A stretch of 64,000 bases of DNA from a virus. Under the pieces are notes generated by a model. The model searched no databases. It worked only from the letters and a program-made list of their open reading frames with translations, and was not told the DNA's origin. The DNA lies in the IMG/VR virus record IMGVR_UViG_3300032397_000006, positions 40,086-104,085 of that record. One strand, 5' to 3'. The position numbers and the translations under genes are program-made. How positions within the stretch are numbered: the first letter of the stretch is position 1; the number at the start of each line of letters is the position of its first letter. This document shows, one piece after another, positions 10,501-17,777 of the stretch.

Positions 10501-12750
10501 AGTGTTCTGCGCTGCCGGCGTGCGCACGCCCTTACTGTCCTCGTAGAAGTAGTTATGCCCGCCCTTACCATCGGGCTCACGGCGAATGTATTTGTGTCCC
10601 GGGCGCTCGCTGCCTTCGCTCTTTTTCAGTTTGAATCTGGCGAGCACTTCTGGCTTGCGCATTACGCGCTCGATCGGACGCCCAAAACGGTCAGTATCTT
10701 CTCCCTCCTCGGATGATTGCGAGCCCAGCAGGAGGGCGTACTTTCCTTGATAGGCTTTTGCGTGATCTAATGCCCGCGAGACGTCGCTACCGTCTCGGCT
10801 ACCTAGATCAATTGCGCTAGTCCCGTCGAGAACATCATCCGTAGGTTCACCATCCTCCCAGCGGCGGGACTCTGCTAAAATAGAACCGACCTCAGGTGGA
10901 TCTGCGTCGTCAACAATGCGCAAGCCGATCGTATGAAATTCAGGCGCATATTCTTTCAGTATCGACTTCACGGCGTCTATGTGCAACGGCGAGATGTCAG
11001 TTCTCTCGCGCTGCTTGAGTCTATCTTCGAATTGGAGGTCGGAGAATTGCCGCGTAGGCGCGAGCTCGCGCACTTTCGCAACATGCTCGCGCAGCTGATC
11101 GAGCGACATCGCGCCTTCATCGAAAGTCGCGAATAAATCGAGGCTCAAGTCGAGCGCGAGGTGCGGCTCAATCTGAAAATCAATTGCGCGTAGCCCTTTG
11201 ATCTTGGTGTTGAGCTCTGCTGCTGCACGCTTACCGATCGGCTGCACGTAGCCGATATCGATCATCTTCGGTTTATCGCCCTCGATCACGAATGAGTTTT
11301 CCTTGAATTCAGGCGCTGTGAATTCGTGCTCGCGCAGCACCTTCGCAATCGTCTGGTGCGCCTCCCACAAGCCTTTCGAACCCCACCCCCCGGGTCTGCC
11401 CTCGACCTCAGCGCGCACGAGCGTGTCAGTGTCCGCGTCGTATTTTTCGAACGAGGGCACGAGGTCTTTCGTGCGCGGATCCTTGCTCAGCACCTCGAGA
11501 GCGTGCGCTTCATTCTTGCGCGAGCTCACGCCGCGGCGACCGACCTTGTACGCGGAGGCTCCATCCGTGAACACGATGCCCTCAGCGCCCGCCCCTAGCA
11601 GGCTCAGGGTGCCCGCTCTCGCGCCAGCCTTCACGGCACGTGCCGCAGCCTGCGGGAGCTCCGCGTGGACGGCGGCAGGCGCGTCCTCGAGTAACTTTGC
11701 GACGTCGACCTGTTCCGGGCGCTCCAACTTTTTCAGCGCTTCGGCCAGATCCTGATCAATGACCAGCTTACCGAAGGCGTCGGCATCCTTGCGGAGCGCG
11801 TGCGACATATCGATCAACTCGAGTGCGAATTTGTCCCGTTGCGCGTCTTGCTTCGGCGGGAACTTCAACACGTGTCGTAGCTGCGCTTCCCACTCATATT
11901 CGAGATTCGCGCCGCGAGGCGTGTAACGCTGTCCATTGCGTGCGTACAGACTCTCAAGTCCGTCGAGATCACTCTGCTGCGGAGACAGATGCCGGTAGCC
12001 GTCGTAGGGCTCCGCCTTGCCCGCCTTGCCTACGTCGAACATGAAGGCCTTACCGTCGTCATCGACACCGATCTGCGGCGTGTCGCCGAGCACGTAGCCG
12101 GCTTTGTGCATCGCGAGCACCGTATCGTGGGCCGCGTCGAGCTGCTCTAGCGTGAGCTTGTCGGGAATGCCGAGATAGCGCTTGATCGTGTAGCCGCGCC
12201 CGTCGTGCTCCACGAAGCGCTCAGGCAGTAGCCCGGGCACTCCGGCATCGCGGAGAGCTTGCTGTGTCTCGTGCTGCTCGCGTGCGACCTCGACAGCTTT
12301 CTGCGCTGTCTTGTACCAGGGGTTTGACGGCTGATAGGGGACAACCGTGCTGACTTTGACAACGTTGTCCCCTGACTTGAAAACAAGACCGTCGTCGCCC
12401 TTACCAAGAAACTCGGCAGTACCTCCGGTCACGGCGTCGATATCCGGATCTCCGCTTTTCTTATCGCTGACTACGCGGCCTTCTAAATCATCCTTGTACA
12501 TAGCAAGCGCGTCGTGCGAAATCTTGTGCCCGTAGCCAGGCACCGTCGCGTGAAAGCCGACGCTCGCGTGCGTGTCGTCGGAATCAAATACTTTCCATTT
12601 GAGCGTGCCGCGCATTCCGAGCTTTTCGTGCGGCGTAATGTCGATCTCATGCCCCGCTAAATAGCGATAGAGCCAGCCGCCCTTACCATCAGGATGGCGC
12701 TCGAGATACTTGTGCCCCTCTACGGTTTCGCCCTTGGCTGCCTTCTGCAT
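7498..12750 (-). CDS. Giant polyvalent protein: kinase-like x2, ADP-ribosyltransferase-like, DUF3293-like and InPase-like domains with four GHKY modules
   Basis: A 1750-residue protein starting MQKAAKGETV. GHKY/PDGKGGW modules lie near residues 5-29, 714-736, 1154-1177 and 1387-1409. Two protein-kinase-like lobes are visible. The first has LGKGDDGLVF...VVKVS at 115-134 and a later DDDGKAFMFDVGKAG. The second has LLGAGAEGIVF...YKV near 381-400 and KPKMIDIGY near 490. Both lack a clear HRD motif, so they may be degenerate. Residues about 860-960 fit an ADP-ribosyltransferase: IHRG, SLSSWTSDHESAHDF, then GEEETLVM as the ExE turn. An Ala/Glu/Lys coiled coil follows (about 990-1070), then a DUF3293-like region (about 1207-1354) and an inorganic-pyrophosphatase-like (InPase) domain with DGDHVDVYVGP (about 1544-1671). 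Such domain strings are typical of polyvalent phage proteins thought to be ejected with DNA. Activities are not proven. Confidence 0.88.
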   Translation of the reverse strand: MQKAAKGETVEGHKYLERHPDGKGGWLYRYLAGHEIDITPHEKLGMRGTLKWKVFDSDDTHASVGFHATVPGYGHKISHDALAMYKDDLEGRVVSDKKSGDPDIDAVTGGTAEFLGKGDDGLVFKSGDNVVKVSTVVPYQPSNPWYKTAQKAVEVAREQHETQQALRDAGVPGLLPERFVEHDGRGYTIKRYLGIPDKLTLEQLDAAHDTVLAMHKAGYVLGDTPQIGVDDDGKAFMFDVGKAGKAEPYDGYRHLSPQQSDLDGLESLYARNGQRYTPRGANLEYEWEAQLRHVLKFPPKQDAQRDKFALELIDMSHALRKDADAFGKLVIDQDLAEALKKLERPEQVDVAKLLEDAPAAVHAELPQAAARAVKAGARAGTLSLLGAGAEGIVFTDGASAYKVGRRGVSSRKNEAHALEVLSKDPRTKDLVPSFEKYDADTDTLVRAEVEGRPGGWGSKGLWEAHQTIAKVLREHEFTAPEFKENSFVIEGDKPKMIDIGYVQPIGKRAAAELNTKIKGLRAIDFQIEPHLALDLSLDLFATFDEGAMSLDQLREHVAKVRELAPTRQFSDLQFEDRLKQRERTDISPLHIDAVKSILKEYAPEFHTIGLRIVDDADPPEVGSILAESRRWEDGEPTDDVLDGTSAIDLGSRDGSDVSRALDHAKAYQGKYALLLGSQSSEEGEDTDRFGRPIERVMRKPEVLARFKLKKSEGSERPGHKYIRREPDGKGGHNYFYEDSKGVRTPAAQNTYAVSPDLGMSPAHKKKIAALAASMKGISHTDDAFADHSDESHVRNAWRNEWMTKTTPQLALIGKIARGRASADEKRTFAEAVTRASRISKKEIDDCEAMAIRQYAATQALFAAKGERTVRIHRGIAHDQGKALVEQAKQAQGGTVPVAVRSLSSWTSDHESAHDFGTQYATRGAVVTLDVPVEAVLFHAEHEADLGAYEGEEETLVMARDDLQVPAAAIQEAQGELGDPDPDAFKRHRISLPHETEKVEAEREARREAEKKSAKAAEKQKQAEWEAGAPAREAAAQAEREAAQAKRAAQDKVAAEQQQKLEVEQYHASKLPKAEREKMAKELLAKPGVISSIGQLDRHWRMWLGVDMKGNATRDDGDAPAVHPDTYAAVKARAEGTEKSMHIIPWGEAIRKAREGSEGERPGHKYVRRTPDGKGGWRYGYDLPGHPSDRPPRKPAGEVRLTRPQLDDLLEHGTYSIISAGRNGNDAREKDMSEDHAEFKARHERLRGELKKRKLRYTEVEGHYGSREASFIVHHESAKPQKSNAFMVHHDSPSEFGVMRALGKQFNQDSVIHSHRGAHEMHFTTGGHAGEHHKGKGYEYKPAAEDFYTRVETPGRPSKFALDFDWDKRHAFQDAVLKALLVLRKAAKGEEQAGHLYAERHPDGKGGWHYVYGMQNRPIGTFTAPKGFSSIGKHPAFRHGTVTYDAPLSKEDQRSYELQPIASPEGRKQAVSHAINALAEYREEYAELASEPGGRRMIEPAIRQAFARFGAHIEDSDDAITEVIDSLKAPLEKSRKLHRRRDFRGLKVSVENQAGSYRHWYDAHAKRAGKTKMVHDYGYVRRTQGTDGDHVDVYVGPDKMAPYVFVIDQLKSPDFVHVDEQKCMLGFSNLGAAVQAYQAHYDDPRFLGQVRAVAFEDFAAFVTDPSNHGALVKSYVVQRYSPSQESPDFEGIYGTVQTEKEVKASRRRRKALARRNSGKYAFHGAAPQKPSIRFNVREWATIRDAVETGKR

Positions 12751-12765
12751 GGGCGAGAGCGTAGC

Positions 12766-12802
12766 AAAAGGCCTGACACGCGTGCGGTTTGAATGTCAGG
12801 CC
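12766..12802 (-). terminator. Rho-independent-type hairpin upstream of the giant-protein operon
   Basis: A perfect 9-bp inverted repeat, GGCCTGACA at 12770-12778 and TGTCAGGCC at 12794-12802, with a 15-nt loop. Read leftward it is followed by TTTTGC. It would end or attenuate transcripts from the 13-24 kb accessory block before the giant-protein genes that begin at 12750. The U-run is short, so attenuation or an mRNA-stabilising hairpin is also possible. Confidence 0.6.
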
Positions 12803-12814
12803 CGGGGGAAGCTG

Positions 12815-13114
12815 TTATGTAACCTCAACTGCCCGGCAATTAAAACAGCACACCGAGAACACCTGAGGGGCGGGCGCAACCCGCGCGCATAAACCCGGAG
12901 TAGGTTTTGCCCTAATGGCACAGCGCTTATATTGCCTGGTGTGTATGGATGCGGCAAACCGCGTTTCAGCGCGCGGGCGCAAGTGGCAAGTGACGTGGCG
13001 CGGCTGTGGGCTGATCTCGCAGTGCTGCGGCGTAGCTCGGTCTATTTTCGAAGGTGGCGGCAAAGCTCCCGCGAAAACGAGAAAGCAAATCAGCAGTGCG
13101 AAGATCAGCGCCAC
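12815..13114 (-). CDS. Possible small secreted protein (weak call)
   Basis: A 99-codon open frame from GTG at 13114. Its first 20 residues (ALLICFLVFAGALPPPS) look like a signal peptide or membrane anchor. The rest is Cys-, Arg- and Pro-rich without a recognisable domain. A second open frame, about 55 codons, overlaps it on the same strand, and two plus-strand frames (12915-13121, 12932-13360) also exist here, so coding evidence is weak. The nested, signal-bearing layout is loosely reminiscent of spanin pairs, but no lipobox is seen. The 12803-13214 stretch otherwise holds nothing I recognise and may include the promoter for the giant-protein operon. Confidence 0.3.
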   Translation of the reverse strand: MALIFALLICFLVFAGALPPPSKIDRATPQHCEISPQPRHVTCHLRPRAETRFAASIHTRQYKRCAIRAKPTPGLCARVAPAPQVFSVCCFNCRAVEVT

Positions 13115-13214
13115 GCGTTGATCCGTACACGAAGGGAGGCTGCGCTGTCTAGTCGATCAGTACGGGCCGATTATCCCCGTGCGGTCTGTGTTAATTGCAG
13201 AGGCGTTTTTGCGT

Positions 13215-13955
13215 TCAGAGCTCGTCGAGCGCGATATGAGCCGCTTCGTGATCGGGCAGCCCTTGCGAGACGAGGCGGTAAAAATCACTCAGCAGTTTCG
13301 GCGCCAGTATGCGCGACGAGTAAGAAATCATGTAATCAGCCCACGTATCGTAATCGCTAGGCACCGTCGCAAATCCTGTCCATTCCATATGGCAGCCGCG
13401 GCAGTGGAAGCGCCCTACCGCACACGCGCTCGAGAGCGAGATATGAAGGCAGCGCTCGTAAAGCTCCTCGTGCAGATGCCGGTACTCGACTTCGCGCCCT
13501 TCGCTCAGCGCAGCCTTTATGGCCATTTGCATACCAGGAGAAACACCTCGATCCCTGTAAACAACGTGTGCCGCAGAGGCCGCACGAGCCCAGGCAAAGC
13601 CCGCATTCATACCCTGTGCACGCTCGCCCGGATCGAGATCGTCGAGCGCCTCTGTGTACATCTGGTGCGACGCGAAAGGGGCCTCGCCACGCAGGATGCT
13701 GTCTCGAATACAGCGCTGCAGATATTCCCTATTCGCTGCGACGTCTACAGCTTTATTCTCTGTCGCACCGCTCGCGTAGGGACTCTCGATCACTACGAGC
13801 CTAGGCACGCGCGGCACAACGAGCGTTTCGCTCGGCAGCGGTTCACCCAGACAGTTAACAGCGTGCGTCTGCTCCATCCGAGACAAGCGATAGTCAGGAT
13901 CGACGATGGAGTAGTAAATAGAGTTGCGACATTTTTTGCAGATGAAGTGAGCCAT
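13215..13955 (-). CDS. DUF7768-like protein (nucleoside deoxyribosyltransferase-like fold) with Cys motifs
   Basis: About 246 residues starting MAHFICKKCRN. The ATG overlaps the upstream stop as TAATG, which favours it over the ATG at 13976. An N-terminal CxxC precedes a domain containing VVIESPYASG, APFASHQMYT, DPGERAQGM and SPGMQMAIKAA. This order matches the DUF7768/DUF4406-type family, whose fold resembles nucleoside 2-deoxyribosyltransferases. A second Cys pair (CRGCHMEW) lies near the C-terminus. Family members are common in phages and their reaction is not established. It is the last gene of the accessory operon, before the terminator-like hairpin. A role in nucleotide metabolism is inference. 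Confidence 0.65.
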   Translation of the reverse strand: MAHFICKKCRNSIYYSIVDPDYRLSRMEQTHAVNCLGEPLPSETLVVPRVPRLVVIESPYASGATENKAVDVAANREYLQRCIRDSILRGEAPFASHQMYTEALDDLDPGERAQGMNAGFAWARAASAAHVVYRDRGVSPGMQMAIKAALSEGREVEYRHLHEELYERCLHISLSSACAVGRFHCRGCHMEWTGFATVPSDYDTWADYMISYSSRILAPKLLSDFYRLVSQGLPDHEAAHIALDEL

Positions 13956-14368
13956 TACGCCTCTTTTGATAACCAATATTTTCGCACCACGCGAGGCGAC
14001 ACACCGAGCTCACGCCCCGCAGCGCGTGCCGAACCTGAGTGCACTCGGATCCTGCGAATAAGCGACGAGGGCAGTTTCTTGCACGCGCGCTTGTCCTCTT
14101 TCGATCGTGTGTTCTGGAATGACGCGGGTACCTTACGCGGCTGATCTGTACGCCCGTGCTCGAGCAGCCACGATGCCAAAGGCATGCACGCGAAACCCTC
14201 GTTGATCACCCAGCGTGTCTCGAAATCATCCTCGCTGATTAGCGCGGCGACCGGACGCACGACTACTTCGACACTTCCGCGTGTACCTTGGTAATGCCAG
14301 CCGAAACCATTTCGCACCGCGCACCATTCCCAGTCCGGAGCTCGCTCGCGAAGGTAGGCCGCGTTCAC
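13955..14368 (-). CDS. Small protein with C-terminal helix-turn-helix
   Basis: About 137 residues. The GTG at 14368 overlaps the upstream TGA (GTGA) and is preferred to the ATG at 14389. The N-terminal half is a beta-rich domain (RNGFGWHYQGTRGSVEVVVR). The C-terminal 40 residues (SLIRRIRVHSGSARAAGREL then GVSPRVVRKYW) read as a helix-turn-helix of the type found in homing endonuclease or recombinase accessory regions and small regulators. A similar C-terminal HTH closes the DUF6283-like protein at 16049-16720. DNA binding is likely and the target is unknown. It is a possible regulator of the dispersed palindromes described elsewhere, without direct evidence. Confidence 0.6.
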   Translation of the reverse strand: MNAAYLRERAPDWEWCAVRNGFGWHYQGTRGSVEVVVRPVAALISEDDFETRWVINEGFACMPLASWLLEHGRTDQPRKVPASFQNTRSKEDKRACKKLPSSLIRRIRVHSGSARAAGRELGVSPRVVRKYWLSKEA

Positions 14369-14640
14369 GGTATCGACTCCGCGTCCCATATAGGTTCGAA
14401 CGAAGTAATTCCTACCCTGAAACGATAAAGCTCGCCGCTAGCAGCACGCACTGATATCGGCTGTCCTTGCCCTTGCCCTGTGGCGATCTCCCTTCCGTGG
14501 TCAGCGCAATACAACTCCTCGCGCAGGCCCTCAGTATCCTGTTTTGCGTACGCGATCGCCGCGTCGTAGGGCTCCTCAACAAAAAACTCTTTCGCGTCCG
14601 ACTCGTCCGCATTTAGCTCATCCCACACTCGATAAATCAT
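14365..14640 (-). CDS. Hypothetical protein
   Basis: About 91 residues starting MIYRVWDELNADESDAKEFF. The ATG overlaps the upstream TGA (ATGA), so an in-frame ATG at 14715 is probably not used. The protein is acidic and likely alpha/beta, containing EELYCADHGREIATGQ and ending in a strand-rich VRAASGELYRFRVGITSFEP. No membrane segment or catalytic motif is evident and I do not recognise the family. It belongs to the translationally coupled chain running from about 19.3 to 13.2 kb. Confidence 0.6.
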   Translation of the reverse strand: MIYRVWDELNADESDAKEFFVEEPYDAAIAYAKQDTEGLREELYCADHGREIATGQGQGQPISVRAASGELYRFRVGITSFEPIWDAESIP

Positions 14641-14954
14641 ACGCTCTGATTCCCTTCGCTCGGCATAAATGACAGATCGATAGCGCAATCGCCGTGCCCC
14701 ACTGAAAGCGTCCACGCAACGCGCCCGTGATTCTTTTTCTCAGAAGCACCCACGACAATAATCGCGAACGTGCGCGTGATAGCGGCGACGACAAGAGACG
14801 GATCGGCAACACGCTCAGCCCAGGGGACACAAATCAGATCCATGTCGCGCCCGAGTGTCCCGTGTATCGCTAACGCGTAACCATAGGAACGCGCGATCAC
14901 AGCGAGCTCCGGATAAAGCGCGCAGTACACGGGCGCGTAGGTCGGATCTTTCAC
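14637..14954 (-). CDS. Nucleotidyltransferase-like small phage protein
   Basis: 105 residues. The segment YGYALAIHGTLGRDMDLICV followed by PWAERVADPSLVV, and a later HGRVAW...IDLSFMP, match a family of small phage proteins that look like minimal nucleotidyltransferases. The G-T-L...D-x-D pattern supplies the metal-binding Asp pair and a third Asp sits in the DLS strand. Substrate is unknown. MNT-like enzymes transfer nucleotides to proteins or RNAs. Genes on both sides overlap by four bases. The family assignment is moderately sure and the activity inferred. Confidence 0.6.
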   Translation of the reverse strand: MKDPTYAPVYCALYPELAVIARSYGYALAIHGTLGRDMDLICVPWAERVADPSLVVAAITRTFAIIVVGASEKKNHGRVAWTLSVGHGDCAIDLSFMPSEGNQSV

Positions 14955-15190
14955 GGCTCGTCTCCCTGCTCCTCCGCTAGCTCGGCCTCGACTTGCGCGA
15001 GAATCCGATCGAGCAAGAGTTTCGTTTCCAGCAGCGCATTACGCTGCATGCTCGAACCCCACACTCCCTCAAGCGACGTCTGCGAAATGTAGTGCTGCAT
15101 TAATTCTTTCACTGATCCGAACACGTCAACCTTTACGGTGCTCGGACTGTGAATAATCAGAGTCACGTGACCTTGCTTGATCATTCCCAC
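14951..15190 (-). CDS. Hypothetical protein
   Basis: 79 residues from GTG at 15190, or 77 from ATG at 15184. It starts GMIKQGHVTLIIHSPSTVKV, a beta strand pair, then a helical C-terminal half (ALLETKLLLDRILAQVEAEL) ending in acidic residues. No motif is recognised. Its end overlaps the nucleotidyltransferase-like gene by four bases, implying coupling. It could be a small binding partner of that protein. Confidence 0.55.
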   Translation of the reverse strand: MGMIKQGHVTLIIHSPSTVKVDVFGSVKELMQHYISQTSLEGVWGSSMQRNALLETKLLLDRILAQVEAELAEEQGDEP

Positions 15191-15194
15191 GGTA

Positions 15195-15395
15195 TTACTC
15201 CCATCCGATCGGCGCGCAGACGCACACCTGTTCGTACTGAGTCACAACAAATTCCGGACGCAGGCCTAGCGGGCATTTCGTACGCGCGCATTCGCGATGC
15301 TTATACGTCAAGCCCGCCACAGCACCGATTATCGCGACGATTAGGACGATCCAGATCGCGACGAAATACTTTTTAGTCGCTTGTACGCTGTCCAT
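15195..15395 (-). CDS. Small single-pass membrane protein
   Basis: 66 residues. After nine polar residues there is one clear transmembrane helix (YFVAIWIVLIVAIIGAVAGL), then a short tail with four cysteines (ECARTKC and CVCAP). If the tail is periplasmic, the cysteines could form disulphides. The function is unknown. Small membrane proteins in phage accessory blocks often act in superinfection exclusion or host takeover, but nothing here proves either. Confidence 0.6.
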   Translation of the reverse strand: MDSVQATKKYFVAIWIVLIVAIIGAVAGLTYKHRECARTKCPLGLRPEFVVTQYEQVCVCAPIGWE

Positions 15396-15407
15396 ACGGC
15401 GGAGCTC

Positions 15408-16052
15408 CTACTCGTTATCTAGTATCGCGAGCGCTGACAGTAACTGCACAGGCGCGTACGCAAATGAAACGACGTCAGCGTGAGACATAATGCGCCCTCG
15501 CAACGCGTGCCCCACACCGAGATCGAGCACGTCTACTTTGGTGCCTGATGGAGCTCCGCAAAGCGCGGGATCGGAGGTCACGAAATACGTGCGGCATGCG
15601 ACGGGACGCACCGCGTACACGCTGCACGTATTGTCCGGCCGCAAGAACACGCAGGCTTCGTTTTCCTCCCACCACAACGTGCACAGTGCGTCGTTCTTTT
15701 TCGTGTAGTCGTCGAGGTCTTCGGTGCTCGCCAATTCCGTGTCAGGATTATCGCCGAACGTCTTCGCGTAATGCGGCTTGAGCTTTTCGACTTGAGCTAG
15801 CAGCTGCTTTCGCTTCGCGCGTAGCTTGTGCGGATAGGCCGCTGCGATGGCGAGAGCTTCCTCCGCGCTGATCAGAATCAGCATCTTGCAACAGTGCGCG
15901 CAGCCTTTTGTACACGAGGGCTCGGCCTGCGCGAGCACCGCATCCATCGCAAGATCGGCGCGTAAGTATTCGTGCGTCAGCTGCTGTCCGATTATCGCCA
16001 ACGAGCGCTTTCTTGATTCAGGGACACCAGGAGCTTTCATGTGTCCCCTCAT
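15408..16052 (-). CDS. YkgJ-family cysteine cluster protein
   Basis: About 214 residues. The N-terminal cluster CTKGCAHCC and the later C...CSVYAVRPVACR are the hallmarks of the YkgJ/UPF0153 zinc- or iron-chelating family. The first ATG (16052) overlaps the upstream stop as ATGA. A second ATG at 16040 has the better-placed GAGGGG site, so the true start may be either. The family is widespread in bacteria, and its members are proposed oxidoreductase- or modification-related metal proteins without firm biochemistry. A phage copy is unusual but not unique. Confidence 0.8.
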   Translation of the reverse strand: MRGHMKAPGVPESRKRSLAIIGQQLTHEYLRADLAMDAVLAQAEPSCTKGCAHCCKMLILISAEEALAIAAAYPHKLRAKRKQLLAQVEKLKPHYAKTFGDNPDTELASTEDLDDYTKKNDALCTLWWEENEACVFLRPDNTCSVYAVRPVACRTYFVTSDPALCGAPSGTKVDVLDLGVGHALRGRIMSHADVVSFAYAPVQLLSALAILDNE

Positions 16053-16720
16053 AGCGCGTCGAGCTGCTTACTCTTGAATTGGCCAGGGTTGCTCCGCGGT
16101 GAGTTGCGGTATTTCTTGATCGTACTCTCTGCAACGCCGAGCTCTTTCGCCGCGGCCTTCACGGTGCCTTCGTGTTGTTTGATTTGCGTGATTAGCTCCG
16201 CAGACAGCACCTTGCGCGTGGACGCAGGTAGCTTGTGCCCCGTGACGGCACCGTGGCTCACGCCACGCTTAATGCAACCTACGTGCGCGGGAGACAGATC
16301 GTATTTCTGCCCGATCTCCTGCAGCGTCCCCTTTGCAGCGTAGATCTCGAGCACCTGTTTCTTGGTCAGCTTTTCCGGCATCTTTTCCCCCAATGTGGCC
16401 GCGAACGTCTTGTGCTGCTCTCCTACTGTCACCATTTTACCGAAGCGCCCACCGAGAGCAGCAAAGCGCAGCGCTATATTGTTGCCCGGGCCTGCCTGAT
16501 TTACGAACCAACCGACGCACACTTGCTCGGCACCCGCCTCTGTTTCGTGGCACGCCATTAAGCGTAAGGCGCCGTCGCTGTTATAACCGCGATTCTCTGG
16601 CGTCGCGATCGTGCGCACGAGCGCAGCGTGTTTCGTTGCGCAATAGTTACCCGGGATATCGCGCTCGGGAACAGTGCTCGTTTTCCACGGGCACGCTTTA
16701 CACTGCACGCGCGTTTTCAT
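16049..16720 (-). CDS. DUF6283-like protein with C-terminal helix-turn-helix region
   Basis: 223 residues. The N-terminus has the DUF6283 pattern: CKACPWK, a conserved His (KHAALVRT), MACHET, then CVGWFVNQAGPGNNIALR. The Cys/His set suggests a metal site. The C-terminal half is not part of the usual short DUF6283 protein. It contains two likely helix-turn-helix segments (LQEIGQKYDLSPAHVGCIKR and VKAAAKELGVAESTIKKYR). A DNA-binding fusion is therefore likely. It ends in an ATGA overlap with the YkgJ-like gene. Role unknown; a transcription regulator of the accessory genes is a reasonable inference. Confidence 0.7.
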   Translation of the reverse strand: MKTRVQCKACPWKTSTVPERDIPGNYCATKHAALVRTIATPENRGYNSDGALRLMACHETEAGAEQVCVGWFVNQAGPGNNIALRFAALGGRFGKMVTVGEQHKTFAATLGEKMPEKLTKKQVLEIYAAKGTLQEIGQKYDLSPAHVGCIKRGVSHGAVTGHKLPASTRKVLSAELITQIKQHEGTVKAAAKELGVAESTIKKYRNSPRSNPGQFKSKQLDAL

Positions 16721-16732
16721 TCGATCACCTCA

Positions 16733-16996
16733 CTAGGGACTCAAAACGCTGCGTACCGCGCAGTCCTTCGACTCCAGCAGCTTGCGCAACGCTACCGTCG
16801 CCTCAGCGTTGGCAGGCATTGTATCCGCCATCTCGTACGCGAGCTCGCAGTAAGGCCTACTCACTTCCTGCAGGTTCTTCGGCAAGTGCTCGTACTTAAA
16901 GAAGCTCAAAAGCTTCCGTACGACGGGGTTATCGGACGCACAACCATTCACCTTGTACAAATCCTCAACGCTTTGCTTTACATCATCGTTACTCAT
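16733..16996 (-). CDS. Small helical protein related to both halves of the protein at 20043-20468
   Basis: 87 residues. The core DNPVVRKLLSFFKYEHLP, then MPANAEATVALRKLLESKD and CAVRS, recurs twice in the gene at 20043-20468 (LPANAEATTMVRKLLESQD and LTVNAESVVAVRRLLEARD). The C-terminal helical hairpin resembles the small sponge-type Acb2/Tad1-like hairpin proteins of phages. Those bind cyclic (oligo)nucleotides made by CBASS or Thoeris defences. That link is my inference from pattern and size, not a match. Three related domains within 4 kb suggest selection for copy number or for different ligands. Confidence 0.65.
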   Translation of the reverse strand: MSNDDVKQSVEDLYKVNGCASDNPVVRKLLSFFKYEHLPKNLQEVSRPYCELAYEMADTMPANAEATVALRKLLESKDCAVRSVLSP

Positions 16997-17042
16997 TCTG
17001 TCACCTTTCTACACTGCACGTCCTCATCGCTAAGCGTGCGCG

Positions 17043-17414
17043 TCATATAACGTTCGTGCCTTCCACACCGCGTGCCACGCGCGCCCTCGTTCGTTCCTGC
17101 AGCCAGCGCATTGCATTAAGCAAGCACGCGAGCACTTCGCGGTTATCCTCGCAAGCAAACGCTCCGGACTGAAATCCATCCATGCGATCAATAAGGATCG
17201 CTAAAAGCGCTTCGTTCGTAACGCCGTTGACGCCGACTTCCTTGATCGGGCCTCGCTGGAACTCGATGTCGCAGCCCTGAGGGTCGCCGTGCTTAGGCTG
17301 AAACCGAACCTTGTAGACGTGGCTCGCGTTGCCGTACTGCTCATCGCGCGCGTCCGCAATGATCGTGATCGCCTCGTTGCAGGCGTTGCTTTTATGTGAC
17401 GTTACTTCGTGCAT
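17043..17414 (-). CDS. Acb2/Tad1-like phage protein (FQxGPI...GVNGVT...RGVEGT family)
   Basis: 123 residues. The segments FQRGPIKEVGVNGVTNEALL then AILIDRM, a helix containing CEDNREVLACLLNAMRWLQE, and the ending RTRARVARGVEGTN are characteristic of a widespread small phage family. I associate it with the Acb2/Tad1 hairpin group, which are anti-CBASS/anti-Thoeris sponges. The N-terminal half is beta-rich (HVYKVRFQPKHG). A diverged paralogue lies at 19331-19852. Function as a nucleotide sponge is inferred from family memory. Other possibilities are a structural or DNA-mimic role. Confidence 0.6.
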   Translation of the reverse strand: MHEVTSHKSNACNEAITIIADARDEQYGNASHVYKVRFQPKHGDPQGCDIEFQRGPIKEVGVNGVTNEALLAILIDRMDGFQSGAFACEDNREVLACLLNAMRWLQERTRARVARGVEGTNVI

Positions 17415-17439
17415 TACTCGAGTACCCTTTCGCTATGGC

Positions 17440-17676
17440 TTACGGCATCACTCCCACAGACACGATCTCCGCGTAGCCCTGTGAGCGGATCGCGTGCTCT
17501 GCGAATTTCGCTCCGTGGAATACGCGCACGACATAGCAGCCGTCGCGACGCTCGGGCCCCTCAGGCGTCCCGCAACCCACGACGCGCGCCATACATACAG
17601 GCAGCATGGTTAGCGTCGCGTCGAGCGCATCAGGATTCGCCACGCGCACCAAGATCTCTACAATTTCATCCGCCAT
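17440..17676 (-). CDS. Hypothetical protein
   Basis: 78 residues from the ATG at 17676 (MADEIVEILVRVANPDALD). An upstream in-frame ATG at 17763 would add a stretch that does not look coding. The protein is alpha/beta with two or three cysteines (LPVCMARVVGCGTPEG) and a C-terminal strand pair. No family recognised. It follows the small membrane protein at 17778-17933 with about 100 bp between, which may hold a promoter. Confidence 0.5.
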   Translation of the reverse strand: MADEIVEILVRVANPDALDATLTMLPVCMARVVGCGTPEGPERRDGCYVVRVFHGAKFAEHAIRSQGYAEIVSVGVMP

Positions 17677-17777
17677 ACGCACCCCGCAATTTCGGCGGTT
17701 ATCGCGCGCAAGGGTAAGCTTGTCAAGCTGCGTGATTGCGTAGCAGGGCAAGCGCCTACGCATTCGCTACGCAATCT

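Noticed and set aside
12915-13360. Plus-strand frames of 68 and 142 codons in the 12.8-13.3 kb gap
   Set aside because: No ribosome site, no motif, partly antisense to the DUF7768-like gene, and composition unlike neighbours.
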